64,000 bases of DNA from Rhizobacter sp. OV335. GTDB lineage: Bacteria; Pseudomonadota; Gammaproteobacteria; Burkholderiales; Burkholderiaceae_C. The stretch's first letter is position 1, and each line of letters opens with the position of its first letter. The notes below the pieces were generated by a model, which was not told where the DNA came from, did no database searches, and worked only from the letters and a program-made list of their open reading frames with translations. The stretch spans positions 79,703 through 143,702 of the forward strand of contig NZ_FRCQ01000019.1 in NCBI RefSeq assembly GCF_900142965.1. Reading direction: 5' to 3'. The translations under genes were made by a program, and so were the position numbers. Below are positions 33,781-41,061 of this stretch, in pieces.

Positions 33781-34014
33781 ATGGTGAACACGCAACCCAA
33801 AACTGAGCGGACATGCAGATACGGCCACGGACAACTCGAGTCCATCGAGGGCACCTGGAGTTTTCAGGGGGTTGAGTGGAAGCCTATCCGGAGCGGCGAC
33901 GAGGTGGTCGGGACGTGGCCAGATGCCAACGGCAACGGATTCACTGTGCACCTGTGGCGGTGTCCTGTATGTCGGTACGTGGAAATGATCGACGAAGACG
34001 GAGCTCAAAAATGA
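33781..34014 (+). CDS. Small zinc-ribbon-like protein
   Basis: 77 residues. Cys10 (TCRYGHG) and a CPVC pair near the C-terminus (WRCPVCRYVEM) make an incomplete zinc-ribbon pattern, with a His possibly serving as ligand. AAGGAG lies about 8 bases before the ATG and fixes the start. The stop overlaps the next ATG (ATGA). Composition is lower in GC than the surrounding genes. The arrangement of a zinc-ribbon protein followed by a small membrane protein is repeated at 37782-38566. Function unknown. Confidence 0.65.
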   Translation: MVNTQPKTERTCRYGHGQLESIEGTWSFQGVEWKPIRSGDEVVGTWPDANGNGFTVHLWRCPVCRYVEMIDEDGAQK

Positions 34015-34151
34015 GCATCCATCAACTAAGGCCACCCTTCGCGACGAAGGACGACGTGTCCGACGCCAAGTACCAGATCGTCGTCTGGGTTGTCGCGACC
34101 TTCATCCTGTCTCAGGTGCTGCCGATCGTGCTGAAGAAGTTCGGCCTGTAG
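34011..34151 (+). CDS. 46-residue single-helix membrane protein
   Basis: A polar N-terminal half (FATKDDVSDAKYQ) is followed by one hydrophobic helix (IVVWVVATFILSQVLPIVL) and a short basic end. It starts inside the stop of the zinc-ribbon gene and is followed by a strong terminator 24 bases after its own stop, so the two form a complete bicistron. The layout resembles the C-terminal end of DUF1640-type membrane proteins. Too short for confident assignment. Confidence 0.65.
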   Translation: MSIHQLRPPFATKDDVSDAKYQIVVWVVATFILSQVLPIVLKKFGL

Positions 34152-34175
34152 CGCCCGCGCTGATCACCTTGCCAA

Positions 34176-34199
34176 GCCCGCCTTTGTGCGGGCTTTTTT
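34176..34199 (+). terminator. Rho-independent terminator
   Basis: GCCCGC and GCGGGC are separated by a 6-base loop and followed by six T's. It closes the 33781-34151 bicistron and lies just before the convergent mipA end. Confidence 0.9.
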
Positions 34200-34215
34200 A
34201 CGAACTGTTCTGCGG

Positions 34216-35073
34216 TCAGAACCGGTAGGCCGTGTACACCACGACGCTGTTCTGCGCCTTCTTCTCGGTGATCGGGCTGTCGGCCGCGTCGCGCTGCAGG
34301 CTGCGCGTAGCCACGCGGGTGCCGATGCCCCACTGCTTGTCGATCTGGTAGTCGGCCCCGACGGTGAAGCCCACCGACTCGATGCCCGAGCGCGGCGTGT
34401 ACACCGCACGGCCCGACCGTGCCGCCTGCTGCTGGTCGATGCCGAAGTAGGTCTGCATCGCGCTGCGGCTGGCCCAGGTCACCCCCGGGCCGGCCGACAG
34501 CATCAGGCCCGGAGCCGGGCTGTACTTGCCCTCGACGTCGAACGACAGCCGCCCGCCCTGGTGCTTGCCGCCGATGTCGCCGACCACGTTGCCACGGGCG
34601 GTGAACCAGCCGTCGGAGTAGCTCGCGAACACCGCGCCGAGCACGGTGCCGTCGATGTCGCCCAGGCCGCGCAGGCGGTCGGCATCGGATTCCTTGCGCG
34701 GCTTCTCGAGGTCGCCGCCGATGCCCAGGCCGACGCGCCAGTGCGGGTCGGTGATGATGAACGCGCCGATGCCGGCCGGCACGCCGGCGCCGGGCACGCC
34801 GCCGATGAAGTAGCGGCCGTGGTTGGCGGCCAGCACCGGGAAGGCGCGCACCTTGTGCTCGGCGCTGCCGGGGTACTTGGGGATGCTGCCGACGCCGAGG
34901 CCGGCGGTGAACTGCCAGCTGTCGTCGGCCGGCGCGGCCGGTTCTTCCGCCAGCGCGAGCGAGGCGCTCAGCAGCGCCAGCGCGCCGGTCAGCAGGGTCG
35001 GGATCATCGGATGGAAGAGGCGTTGGCGCAGGGTCATGCAGGTCTTTCGGAAGGCGTTGGAATCGGTGAACAT
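34216..35073 (-). CDS. MipA/OmpV-family outer membrane protein
   Basis: 285 residues. A signal sequence (LLTGALALLSASLALA) precedes a beta-barrel of about 240 residues, with SWQFTAGLGVGSIPKYPGS near the start and a terminal Phe in VVVYTAYRF, as for BAM-assembled barrels. The YxGS pattern and length fit MipA (MltA-interacting protein). It is divergent from an OmpR-type response regulator; four 11-bp-spaced repeats lie 70-107 bases upstream of its start, so it is a likely target of that system. An internal ATG at 35037 is another possible start. Confidence 0.87.
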   Translation of the reverse strand: MFTDSNAFRKTCMTLRQRLFHPMIPTLLTGALALLSASLALAEEPAAPADDSWQFTAGLGVGSIPKYPGSAEHKVRAFPVLAANHGRYFIGGVPGAGVPAGIGAFIITDPHWRVGLGIGGDLEKPRKESDADRLRGLGDIDGTVLGAVFASYSDGWFTARGNVVGDIGGKHQGGRLSFDVEGKYSPAPGLMLSAGPGVTWASRSAMQTYFGIDQQQAARSGRAVYTPRSGIESVGFTVGADYQIDKQWGIGTRVATRSLQRDAADSPITEKKAQNSVVVYTAYRF

Positions 35074-35142
35074 GGGAGTCTCGCTCGGTTGCTGGGGGTC
35101 GGGGTTGAAAACGTGGGATGGACGGCAGTGTCGGAATCCGAC

Positions 35143-35180
35143 CTGAAGCGAACCTGAACCCTTCATGAAGGTTCGATGAA
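35143..35180. promoter_or_regulatory. Four direct repeats at 11-bp spacing, probable response-regulator array
   Basis: CTGAA (35143), CTGAA (35154), ATGAA (35165) and ATGAA (35176) are spaced exactly 11 bases apart, one helical turn. OmpR/PhoB-family regulators bind as dimers to such head-to-tail repeats. The array sits upstream of mipA and of the regulator gene. That the adjacent regulator binds it is inference. Confidence 0.65.
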
Positions 35181-35206
35181 GGCGCCCGCCGCGACCCCGG
35201 CGCGGC

Positions 35207-35221
35207 TTCACCCAACCTTCA
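35207..35221. promoter_or_regulatory. Two opposite-strand TGAA repeats at 11-bp spacing upstream of the response regulator
   Basis: TTCA at 35207 and 35218 is TGAA on the minus strand, again exactly 11 bases apart, about 26 bases before the regulator start. It may be a second, autoregulatory site for the same protein. Confidence 0.45.
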
Positions 35222-35246
35222 GGTTCGGCGTCTCCAATCGGTGTCC

Positions 35247-35939
35247 ATGAGCCATGCCATGAAGATCCTGCTGATCGAAGACGACCTCGAACTGGGCAAC
35301 GGCGTGCGCATCGCGCTCGAAGACCAGGGCCTGCAGGTCACCTGGGTGCGCCGGCTGGGCGACGCGCTGCACGCCATCGACACCCAGGCCTGCGACCTCG
35401 TGCTGCTCGACCTGGGCCTGCCCGACGGCGACGGCCTGGCGCTGCTGGCGCGCCTGCGCCGCGAGCGCCTGCCGATGCCGGTGCTGATCCTGACGGCGCG
35501 CGATGCCCTCGAAGACCGCCTGGCCGGCCTCGACAGCGGTGCCGACGACTACCTGGTGAAGCCGTTCGCGCTGGCCGAGCTGCTGTCGCGCGTGCGGGCG
35601 CTGGCGCGGCGCAGTTTCGGCCTGGTCAACGACACGATCGAGATCCGCCAGCTCGCGCTGCACGAGGCGACGATGCGTGTGACGGTCGACGAGCGGGCGG
35701 TCGAGCTGTCGCGCAGCGAGTTCGAGCTGCTGTGCCTGCTGATGAAGCGCGCCGACCGCGTGCTGACGCGCCGCGTGCTCGAAGAGCAGGTGCTGCCCGG
35801 CGGGCTCGACAACGAGAGCAACGTGCTCGACGTGCACATGTCCAACCTGCGCCGCAAGATCGGGCCGGGCTACATCCGCACGGTGCGGGGCGTCGGCTAC
35901 GTGATCGACCGCACCGCGCCGGCCAGGGGCGGCGCATGA
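35247..35939 (+). CDS. OmpR/PhoB-family response regulator (QseB/TctD-like)
   Basis: 230 residues. The receiver domain (about 5-120) has the acidic pair EDD, the phospho-acceptor Asp55 in LLDLGLPDGDG, Thr in LILTAR and Lys in LVKPF. The winged-helix DNA-binding domain (about 135-222) has SRSEFELLCLLM, NVLDVHMSNLRRKIG and IRTVRGVGYVI. The GTG at 35241 and ATG at 35259 are also possible starts. The stop overlaps the kinase start (ATGA). Confidence 0.93.
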   Translation: MSHAMKILLIEDDLELGNGVRIALEDQGLQVTWVRRLGDALHAIDTQACDLVLLDLGLPDGDGLALLARLRRERLPMPVLILTARDALEDRLAGLDSGADDYLVKPFALAELLSRVRALARRSFGLVNDTIEIRQLALHEATMRVTVDERAVELSRSEFELLCLLMKRADRVLTRRVLEEQVLPGGLDNESNVLDVHMSNLRRKIGPGYIRTVRGVGYVIDRTAPARGGA

Positions 35940-37309
35940 CGCCCGCCGCGTTGTGGCGGCGGCTGCGCAGCTCGCTGGTCAGCCGCCTGGTGCTGGCCCA
36001 GATGCTGACGGTGCTGCTGCTGTGGTCGGCGGCGGTGGCCTACTTCGTCTGGGACACCGCGCGCTACGACGAGATCTTCGAGCCCGGCCACATGGGCCCG
36101 CGGGCCGACATGATCCTCGCGCTGGTCGACAGCCTGGCCGACCGGCCCGAGCAGCTGCAGGAGGTGCTGCGCAAGCTCGACGTGTTCCAGCGCCGCGAGA
36201 ACCATGAAGAGGACGACCTGGCGCTGCGCATGTCGATGAACGTCTGGCTCGGCGACCGGCTGCTCTATGCCTCGCCCGGCTCGCCCGGCGTGGTGCCGGC
36301 GACGCAGCAGCGCCGGCTCGAGAAGCTGGTCGTCGACGGCATGCCGTGGCGCACCTACACGCAGCAATCGGCACGGTCCGCGGCGCGCGTCACGCTGATC
36401 CGTTCGGGCCACGCGGTGTCGATCCTGTTCGCGCTGGGCGAACGCGGCATCCTGATCCTGCCGCTGCTGATCAGCCTGCCTTTCCTGGTGCTGCCGGCCT
36501 GGTGGTCGGTGCGGCTGGCGTTGCGGCCCTGGCGCCGCTTCTCGCAGGAGATCGAAACGCGCAGCCCCGGCGACCTGGCGCCGCTGCGCTTCGGCAGCGC
36601 GTACCGCGAGCTGCGGCCGGTGGCCGATGCGGTGAACACGCTGCTCGCGCGCGTGGCGGCGAGCCTGGCGCGCGAGCGCAGCTTCATCGCCGACGCGGCG
36701 CACGAGCTGCGCACGCCGCTGGCCGCGATGCGTATCAACGTCGAGGCGCTGCAGGCGCACCGCGGCGATGCGCGCGATGCCGAGTTGCTCGACGGGCTGG
36801 TGCGCAGCGGCGAGCGGGCGAGCCGGCTGGTGGCGCAGTTGCTGGGGCTGATGCGCAGCGACAGCGGGCGCACCCAGGCCGCGAGGCTGTCGCTCGACGA
36901 GCTGGTGCAGGACCGGCTGGCGGCGCTGTCGGGGCTGGCGACGCAGCGCGGCGTCGAGCTGGAGTTGGTGTCCGCCGAGCGCTGCGAGATCGAGGCCGAG
37001 CGCGAGGGGCTGACGTCGCTGGTCGACAACCTGGTCGAGAACGCGATCAAGTACTCGCCGGCCGGGTCGACGGTGTCGGTGCGGGTGGGGGCCGATGCGT
37101 CGCTGGTGGTCGAGGATGCCGGCCCGGGCATCGCGGCGGATTGGCGCGAGCGCGTGTTCGACCGCTTCTTCCGTGTGCCCGACCAGGCGCAGCCGGGCAG
37201 TGGCCTGGGGCTGGCCATCGTCAAGTCGGTGGCCGACCGGCATGGCGCGACGGTCGAGCTGGCGGATGGCGTTGAAGGCCGCGGCCTGCGCGTGACGGTA
37301 CGCTGGTAG
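35936..37309 (+). CDS. Sensor histidine kinase of the adjacent regulator
   Basis: 457 residues. Two membrane helices (about 17-37 and 163-185) flank a periplasmic domain of about 125 residues. A HAMP segment follows, then the HisKA helix with His256 in DAAHELRTPLAAM, and an ATPase domain with N box (NLVENAIKYSP), G1 (DAGPGIA), F box (FDRFFR) and G2 (GSGLGLAIV). All catalytic motifs are present. It resembles QseC in layout. Translation is coupled to the regulator. Confidence 0.93.
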   Translation: MTPAALWRRLRSSLVSRLVLAQMLTVLLLWSAAVAYFVWDTARYDEIFEPGHMGPRADMILALVDSLADRPEQLQEVLRKLDVFQRRENHEEDDLALRMSMNVWLGDRLLYASPGSPGVVPATQQRRLEKLVVDGMPWRTYTQQSARSAARVTLIRSGHAVSILFALGERGILILPLLISLPFLVLPAWWSVRLALRPWRRFSQEIETRSPGDLAPLRFGSAYRELRPVADAVNTLLARVAASLARERSFIADAAHELRTPLAAMRINVEALQAHRGDARDAELLDGLVRSGERASRLVAQLLGLMRSDSGRTQAARLSLDELVQDRLAALSGLATQRGVELELVSAERCEIEAEREGLTSLVDNLVENAIKYSPAGSTVSVRVGADASLVVEDAGPGIAADWRERVFDRFFRVPDQAQPGSGLGLAIVKSVADRHGATVELADGVEGRGLRVTVRW

Positions 37310-37335
37310 CCATGCATCTGGCGGGAGAGTGGCGT

Positions 37336-37674
37336 TCACACGACAGCTGGAAAGTCCCGCCAATGCTTGTTTTCTGAGGCGGAGGCTGTGGTTTCGCTAC
37401 CCCTGTTCATACCCCCGAGTCGGAAGTCCTCGCGCGACGCCGGGCACACGTCCCATTCGGACCGGAGCCGGCCGATCGGATGCCCGAGAAATATTTCTTC
37501 CTGTGTGCCGATTGCGACATGCGTGCCGCACACGGTGAGGCCGCGGGCAGGCGTCCATGAATCAGCGTGCCCGAGACCAGTCCAAACCCCAGCTCGTTCA
37601 CCGCCATCAGCAAGCGCTTGGGCGTCCAGGTCCGACGCCTCTCCGATCGATGCCAACAGTTGCGGGTCCAGCAT
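37336..37674 (-). pseudogene. Possible frame-damaged gene
   Basis: The frame reads MLDPQLLASIGEASDLDAQ at its start and CGTHVAIGTQEEIFLGHP later; both parts have the high third-position GC expected of coding sequence here. In the middle (about 37540-37615) the same frame has poor codon bias, while the frame beside it reads LMAVNELGFGLVSGTLIHG with excellent bias. This is the pattern of a gene with two compensating frameshifts, or of sequencing errors. The ATG lies 107 bases before the start of the divergent gene at 37782. No family recognised. Confidence 0.4.
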
Positions 37675-37781
37675 GAGCAAACTGTACCGCCAAGGGCCAG
37701 CAGCGGTACAGTCCACCAGTGCTGTGCAGCAGGGCGCAGTGCCGGCCGCGGGCAACAGCGGTGGCGCCCACCGAGGATGTG

Positions 37782-38159
37782 ATGGCCGAACTGGATATCA
37801 GCACGCAAGAAGGGTTCGTCAAGGCGATCGAAGCGCTCAAGCGCATCAGCGACAACGAAGTCGGGGACTTCCTCGCCTCGCGCGGGGCGAAACCGAACTG
37901 CCCGTTCTGCAACTCGATGAAATGGGGAGTGGTCAATCCGTCACGCGAAGGGGTGACGCCGCTTGCGCTCAACTTGCCTGACCAGATCGGAAATTTGATT
38001 GTGGGGGGGCGTTCTCTGCTGGTAGTGCAGATCATCTGCCAGCAGTGCGCCTTTGTGCGATCGCACGCAGCCGCTGCGATAGGGGCGTGGAAATACGACA
38101 AGGACCAGGCCTCAGGAAAGAGCAATGACCTCGGCGACCTCTTCGGGAGTAAGACGTGA
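37782..38159 (+). CDS. Zinc-ribbon-like protein
   Basis: 125 residues. Two Cys pairs, CPFC (about 42-45) and CQQC (about 88-91), would bind one zinc. The N-terminus (EGFVKAIEALKRISDNEVGDFLASRG) is helical, shown here as VKAIEALKRISDNEV. GAGG precedes the ATG. The gene ends in GTGA overlap with the next gene. Composition is lower in GC than core genes. It heads a small accessory operon ending at the terminator at 39445. Confidence 0.7.
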   Translation: MAELDISTQEGFVKAIEALKRISDNEVGDFLASRGAKPNCPFCNSMKWGVVNPSREGVTPLALNLPDQIGNLIVGGRSLLVVQIICQQCAFVRSHAAAAIGAWKYDKDQASGKSNDLGDLFGSKT

Positions 38160-38566
38160 GCGATCCGATCCCATTGTTTCGATCCGTAGACCTCATCACC
38201 CCGACCCACGATCAGCCACGAGGTGAGCCGTTTGACAAGGGCGGCGGCGGCGGCGACGATGGTCGCATGCAATCACGCGTTACGGCACTCGAGACGAAGT
38301 GGGACACGGTCATCCCAACACTTGCCACGAGATCCGATGTTGGCGATCTCCGGACGGAGATGCACAAGGGCTTCTCCGATATGGTCAAGTGGATTGTGGG
38401 ATCCGCTCTTGGAGTTGCCGTCGGCGGCATCACCGTGATGGCATTCGTCCTGAACAACGCTGTACCGAAGGTGCCGGTGCAGACCACCGTGCAACCGGCG
38501 CCGATCATCATCAACGTGCCCGGGATCGCAGCACCGGCACCTGCAGTGAAGGCATCCGGGCCGTAG
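38156..38566 (+). CDS. Single-pass membrane protein with coiled coil
   Basis: 136 residues. A Gly-rich polar start, a coiled-coil-like stretch (RVTALETKWDTVIPTLATR) and one membrane helix (about 78-98, WIVGSALGVAVGGITVMAFV) with a Pro/Val-rich exterior tail. The layout recalls phage XhlA/hemolysin-type and DUF1640 membrane proteins. GTG start overlaps the upstream stop. It may form a complex with the zinc-ribbon protein; that is inference from coupling. Confidence 0.65.
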   Translation: MSDPIPLFRSVDLITPTHDQPRGEPFDKGGGGGDDGRMQSRVTALETKWDTVIPTLATRSDVGDLRTEMHKGFSDMVKWIVGSALGVAVGGITVMAFVLNNAVPKVPVQTTVQPAPIIINVPGIAAPAPAVKASGP

Positions 38567-38604
38567 CAACCGCCAATGGTGCGGTCAAGCATCGGAGGAG
38601 ACTC

Positions 38605-38895
38605 ATGATCAGGTATGCAAGCTGGCTTCTACTTTTTGCCGTCTCATCCGCACATGCGCAGGAGGCGAAGCCCGTGCCTGCCCCAAATGCCCGGATGCTC
38701 GCTGCCGAAGGGGGCCGCTTTGTCTTCGGCCAAATCTCAGACTACAGGGCCGACCAGTTCCTGCTGGACACGAAAACTGGTCGCTTGTGGCAAATCGTCT
38801 TGGCGCCTGGCCAGAACGGTGATTCTCCGTCGAAGAGACTTCAGATCGTGCCCTTCATCGCTCCTGACGACAAACTGAGCCTCGAGCCTCGCTAA
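38605..38895 (+). CDS. Small periplasmic protein
   Basis: 96 residues. A clear Sec signal peptide (MIRYASWLLLFAVSSAHA) is followed by about 78 mature residues with beta-strand character (RFVFGQISDYRADQFLLD, TGRLWQIVLAPG). The pattern GRxxFGQxxxxRxDQxLLDTxTGRLW is seen in several small uncharacterised exported proteins. A GGAGGAG site lies 6 bases before the ATG. Member of the 37.8-39.4 kb operon. Confidence 0.65.
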   Translation: MIRYASWLLLFAVSSAHAQEAKPVPAPNARMLAAEGGRFVFGQISDYRADQFLLDTKTGRLWQIVLAPGQNGDSPSKRLQIVPFIAPDDKLSLEPR

Positions 38896-39007
38896 AGGCC
38901 CCTCTAGAGCGGGGCCGCCGCGCGGGATTTCAGCGGCGACGGCGGCGAATCCACCGGTCGCCAGCGACGCCGCTGAAGGTTCCGGCGCCGAGAATGAGGA
39001 GCCACCA

Positions 39008-39418
39008 TTGCCAGCTGAACAATCGTGGTGGGCGTATCTACTGTTCGCGGCCGGCGGCACCGGCATCCTGGGATTCGTTGTGGGCGTCATGTCGCGGGTC
39101 TGGCTGGACAGAGCCCAGCGGCGTGATGCAGCTCGTGCCGCCATCGTTGGGCGGCTGCGCGCCCATCTGATCGAGACTCGTGACCGCCAAACCCCGCAGA
39201 GGGAGTTGATTGGCGCCGTCGATCTCGACGCCCTGGCAGACTGCATTTCCAGGCGTCGATTGCGCCGCGTTCAGCGAGCTCTGAAAGCACATCAGCACTG
39301 CCACGAAAAGCTGCTGGGCAGTCGCCCTGGCTCGAATTGGGACGACGCGGTCTACACGAGGCCGGAAATGATTCAGGCCTCCATCAACAATGTCCTGCGA
39401 GCCCTGGCGCACCCGTAG
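39008..39418 (+). CDS. Small membrane-anchored hypothetical protein (TTG start)
   Basis: 136 residues with one N-terminal membrane helix (WWAYLLFAAGGTGILGFVVGV) and a basic cytoplasmic part (RLRAHLIETRDRQTPQREL). The TTG start is chosen because GAGGAG lies 7 bases upstream and no better start follows before the helix. The stop is 27 bases before a terminator. No family recognised. Confidence 0.6.
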   Translation: MPAEQSWWAYLLFAAGGTGILGFVVGVMSRVWLDRAQRRDAARAAIVGRLRAHLIETRDRQTPQRELIGAVDLDALADCISRRRLRRVQRALKAHQHCHEKLLGSRPGSNWDDAVYTRPEMIQASINNVLRALAHP

Positions 39419-39444
39419 TTTCATCATCGCAACTCCTGATGAAG

Positions 39445-39466
39445 CCCGCACCGCGCGGGTTTTTTT
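39445..39466 (+). terminator. Rho-independent terminator
   Basis: CCCGC and GCGGG around a 5-base loop, followed by seven T's. It ends the small operon. The recognisable rbsD fragment begins about 15 bases further on. Confidence 0.85.
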
Positions 39467-39479
39467 GTCTGGGCGGATG

Positions 39480-39607
39480 CTAGGAATGCGCGACGGCGTG
39501 CCCGCCGGCACTCGCAGCCCGGCGTCGGCGATCACGACCAGGTTGCCATGGCCCAGGCCCGCCACCAGCTGCGACAGCCCGCCGTGCAGCAGCGACGTCT
39601 TCTTCAC
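39480..39607 (-). pseudogene. rbsD: rbsD fragment (D-ribose pyranase N-terminus)
   Basis: Reading leftward from a GTG at 39607 gives MKKTSLLHGGLSQLVAGLG then HGNLVVIADAGLRVP, matching the first 40 residues of RbsD. After about 39482 the frame runs into unrelated sequence and the terminator of the neighbouring operon. The remaining two thirds of the gene are absent from the window, so it cannot work. Confidence 0.75.
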
Positions 39608-39900
39608 GAGGGGCGAGCGCCGGCTGCAGGTCGCGCGCGAACGGCATCGAATCGATCGTGCCAGGCCGCGCCACGTTGAACGCCGCCGCCTGCTGTGCAT
39701 GCGCGATGGCCGCTTGCAGTACCGCGTCGGCACAGCGCGCGGCTGCGAGCGCACCGATGAAGGTATCGCCCGCGCCGGTGGTGTCGACGGCCCGGGTGCG
39801 CGGCGCCGGCGCATGCATGTTGGCATGCTCGTCGGCACACTGCGCGCCGTCGGCGCCCGGAGTGACGATCACCGTCGCCGGTCCGCGCGCGCAGCCGCGC
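39600..39900 (-). pseudogene. rbsK: rbsK fragment (ribokinase C-terminus)
   Basis: The frame VIVTPGADGAQ, then RAVDTTGAGDTFIGALAAA and HAQQAAAFNVARPGTIDSM, is the C-terminal third of a PfkB-family ribokinase, including the catalytic Asp in DTTGAGD. The N-terminal two thirds are missing: beyond 39900 the sequence is unrelated. It lies directly upstream of the rbsD fragment, as in rbs operons, so both are relics of one ribose operon. Confidence 0.75.
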
Positions 39901-40043
39901 GGATCGTCTACAACGGCACTAAGTTCGACTTCGATCCGCAGAACCCCAGCCCGACTCTGGCGCCTCTATTCGAGCGGATTGCGGGCGAGACGCTGAAGAC
40001 CCTCTCCTCGCCCACCCCCAACCAATCGCGCACCGGGTTCTGA
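39900..40043 (+). pseudogene. C-terminal gene fragment, unidentified
   Basis: From about 39900 the plus strand reads IVYNGTKFDFDPQNPSP then TLAPLFERIAGETLKTL before a stop at 40043. It has protein-like composition and abuts the rbsK relic exactly where that homology ends, so it looks like the tail of a different gene brought alongside by a deletion or insertion. Confidence 0.35.
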
Positions 40044-40791
40044 CGAGCGTGCACTGCTAGCCCTTGTCATAGCGGCTCTGCCACGCCTTCTTCTCGTTCG
40101 CCATGGTGCTCAGCAGCTTCTTCGTGAGGATCGCCGGCGTCTTTGGCCATTCCTGAATAGGGTCGGAGCGACTCCGGGATGGGGGTAGGTCGCGGGGTGT
40201 CGCTTGATGCGAACCTAGTAGGGTGAGGCGGGCAGCCGGCATTCGTTGATGGGAATGCTGGCCCTGCAGCGACTCAGCCCAAACTCACCGCGACCAGGAA
40301 CCCTTCGGCGGTGTGCACGAAGATGCCAAGCGCGGCATCGGGTATCGCTGCCAATGCGGCGCGGGCCTGCTCAGTCGGCTCGCCGCCCTCCAGGCGTTTC
40401 GCCGCTGCGGTGACTTTCACACACGTCGGCTGGCGGGCGATCGTTCCATCCGTGGCGTGGGCATGGCCGCCATCGGGGTAGTGAAGCTCGAGTACATCCC
40501 CGAGAGCCGATATGGCGTTATGCAACTCGTTGTCGCGAGCACTCCGGCCGGCCACGCTCCGCCTCCGATTCGAGACTGGGCGAGGCGGGTTCGTAGGTTG
40601 CCCACGCGGCGAATCACCTGAAGCCTGTCGCATCGAGCACGCTGCCGCTGTCCGAGAAGTCGTCTCCATCTGCTGGAATCGACTACATCCAGATCAACGC
40701 AATCCACAACATGCGACGACGGAGCGCGGCGTGGAAGGCTGATAGTGGGATGAAGGCGCCGTTGGCGCTGGCACGCGCGCTTCGGCTGCAA
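40044..40791. other. Mosaic stretch without an intact gene
   Basis: Several short frames look like tails of lost genes. On the minus strand, 40057-40150 reads EWPKTPAILTKKLLSTMANE, and 40274-40450 reads PTCVKVTAAAKRLEGG and ALGIFVHTAEGFLVAVS. Neither has a convincing start or a family I recognise. Composition varies sharply along the stretch, as expected of debris near a tRNA gene. Confidence 0.4.
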
Positions 40792-40842
40792 CCCTTCGAC
40801 ACGGCCCCTCGACAAGCTCGGTCCCTGCTCAGGGCGAACGGT
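40792..40842. repeat. Dispersed palindromic repeat, copy B
   Basis: CCCTTCGACACGGCCCCTCG, AAGCTCGGTCCCTGCTCAGG and GCGAACGG reproduce the right half of the elements at 20.2 and 62.4 kb with small differences. It sits in the mosaic region just before the tRNA. Confidence 0.75.
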
Positions 40843-40860
40843 TGGTGGGGTGGGAAGGGA

Positions 40861-40883
40861 TGGGCTGGGCTGGGCTGGGCTGG
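40861..40883 (+). repeat. Short tandem repeat (TGGGC)n
   Basis: Four uninterrupted TGGGC units plus TGG, within a wider G-rich run starting near 40843. The G-run spacing could form a quadruplex. It lies just past the palindromic repeat and 27 bases from the tRNA 3' end. Confidence 0.7.
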
Positions 40884-40909
40884 AAGGGCGCGAGGCCCTG
40901 GAAAACCAC

Positions 40910-41000
40910 TGGCGGAGAGGGCGGGATTCGAACCCGCGGGGGGTTATTAGCCCCCACACGCTTTCCAGGCGTGCGACTTAAACCGCTCATCCACCTCTCC
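40910..41000 (-). tRNA. tRNA-Ser (GGA)
   Basis: A 91-base class II tRNA read on the minus strand. The acceptor stem GGAGAGG pairs with CCTCTCC, followed by G and an encoded CCA. The anticodon loop CTGGAAA gives anticodon GGA. The long variable arm (GTGGGGGC...CCCCCC) is that of serine tRNA, and the T loop is GGTTCGAATCC. The debris on its 3' side suggests it has served as an integration site. Confidence 0.97.
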
Positions 41001-41061
41001 GGAGCCGGCGAGTTTAGCCTACCTCCGAGGGGGCTTCGGCCCGGCCCCGCAGGAATTTCGC

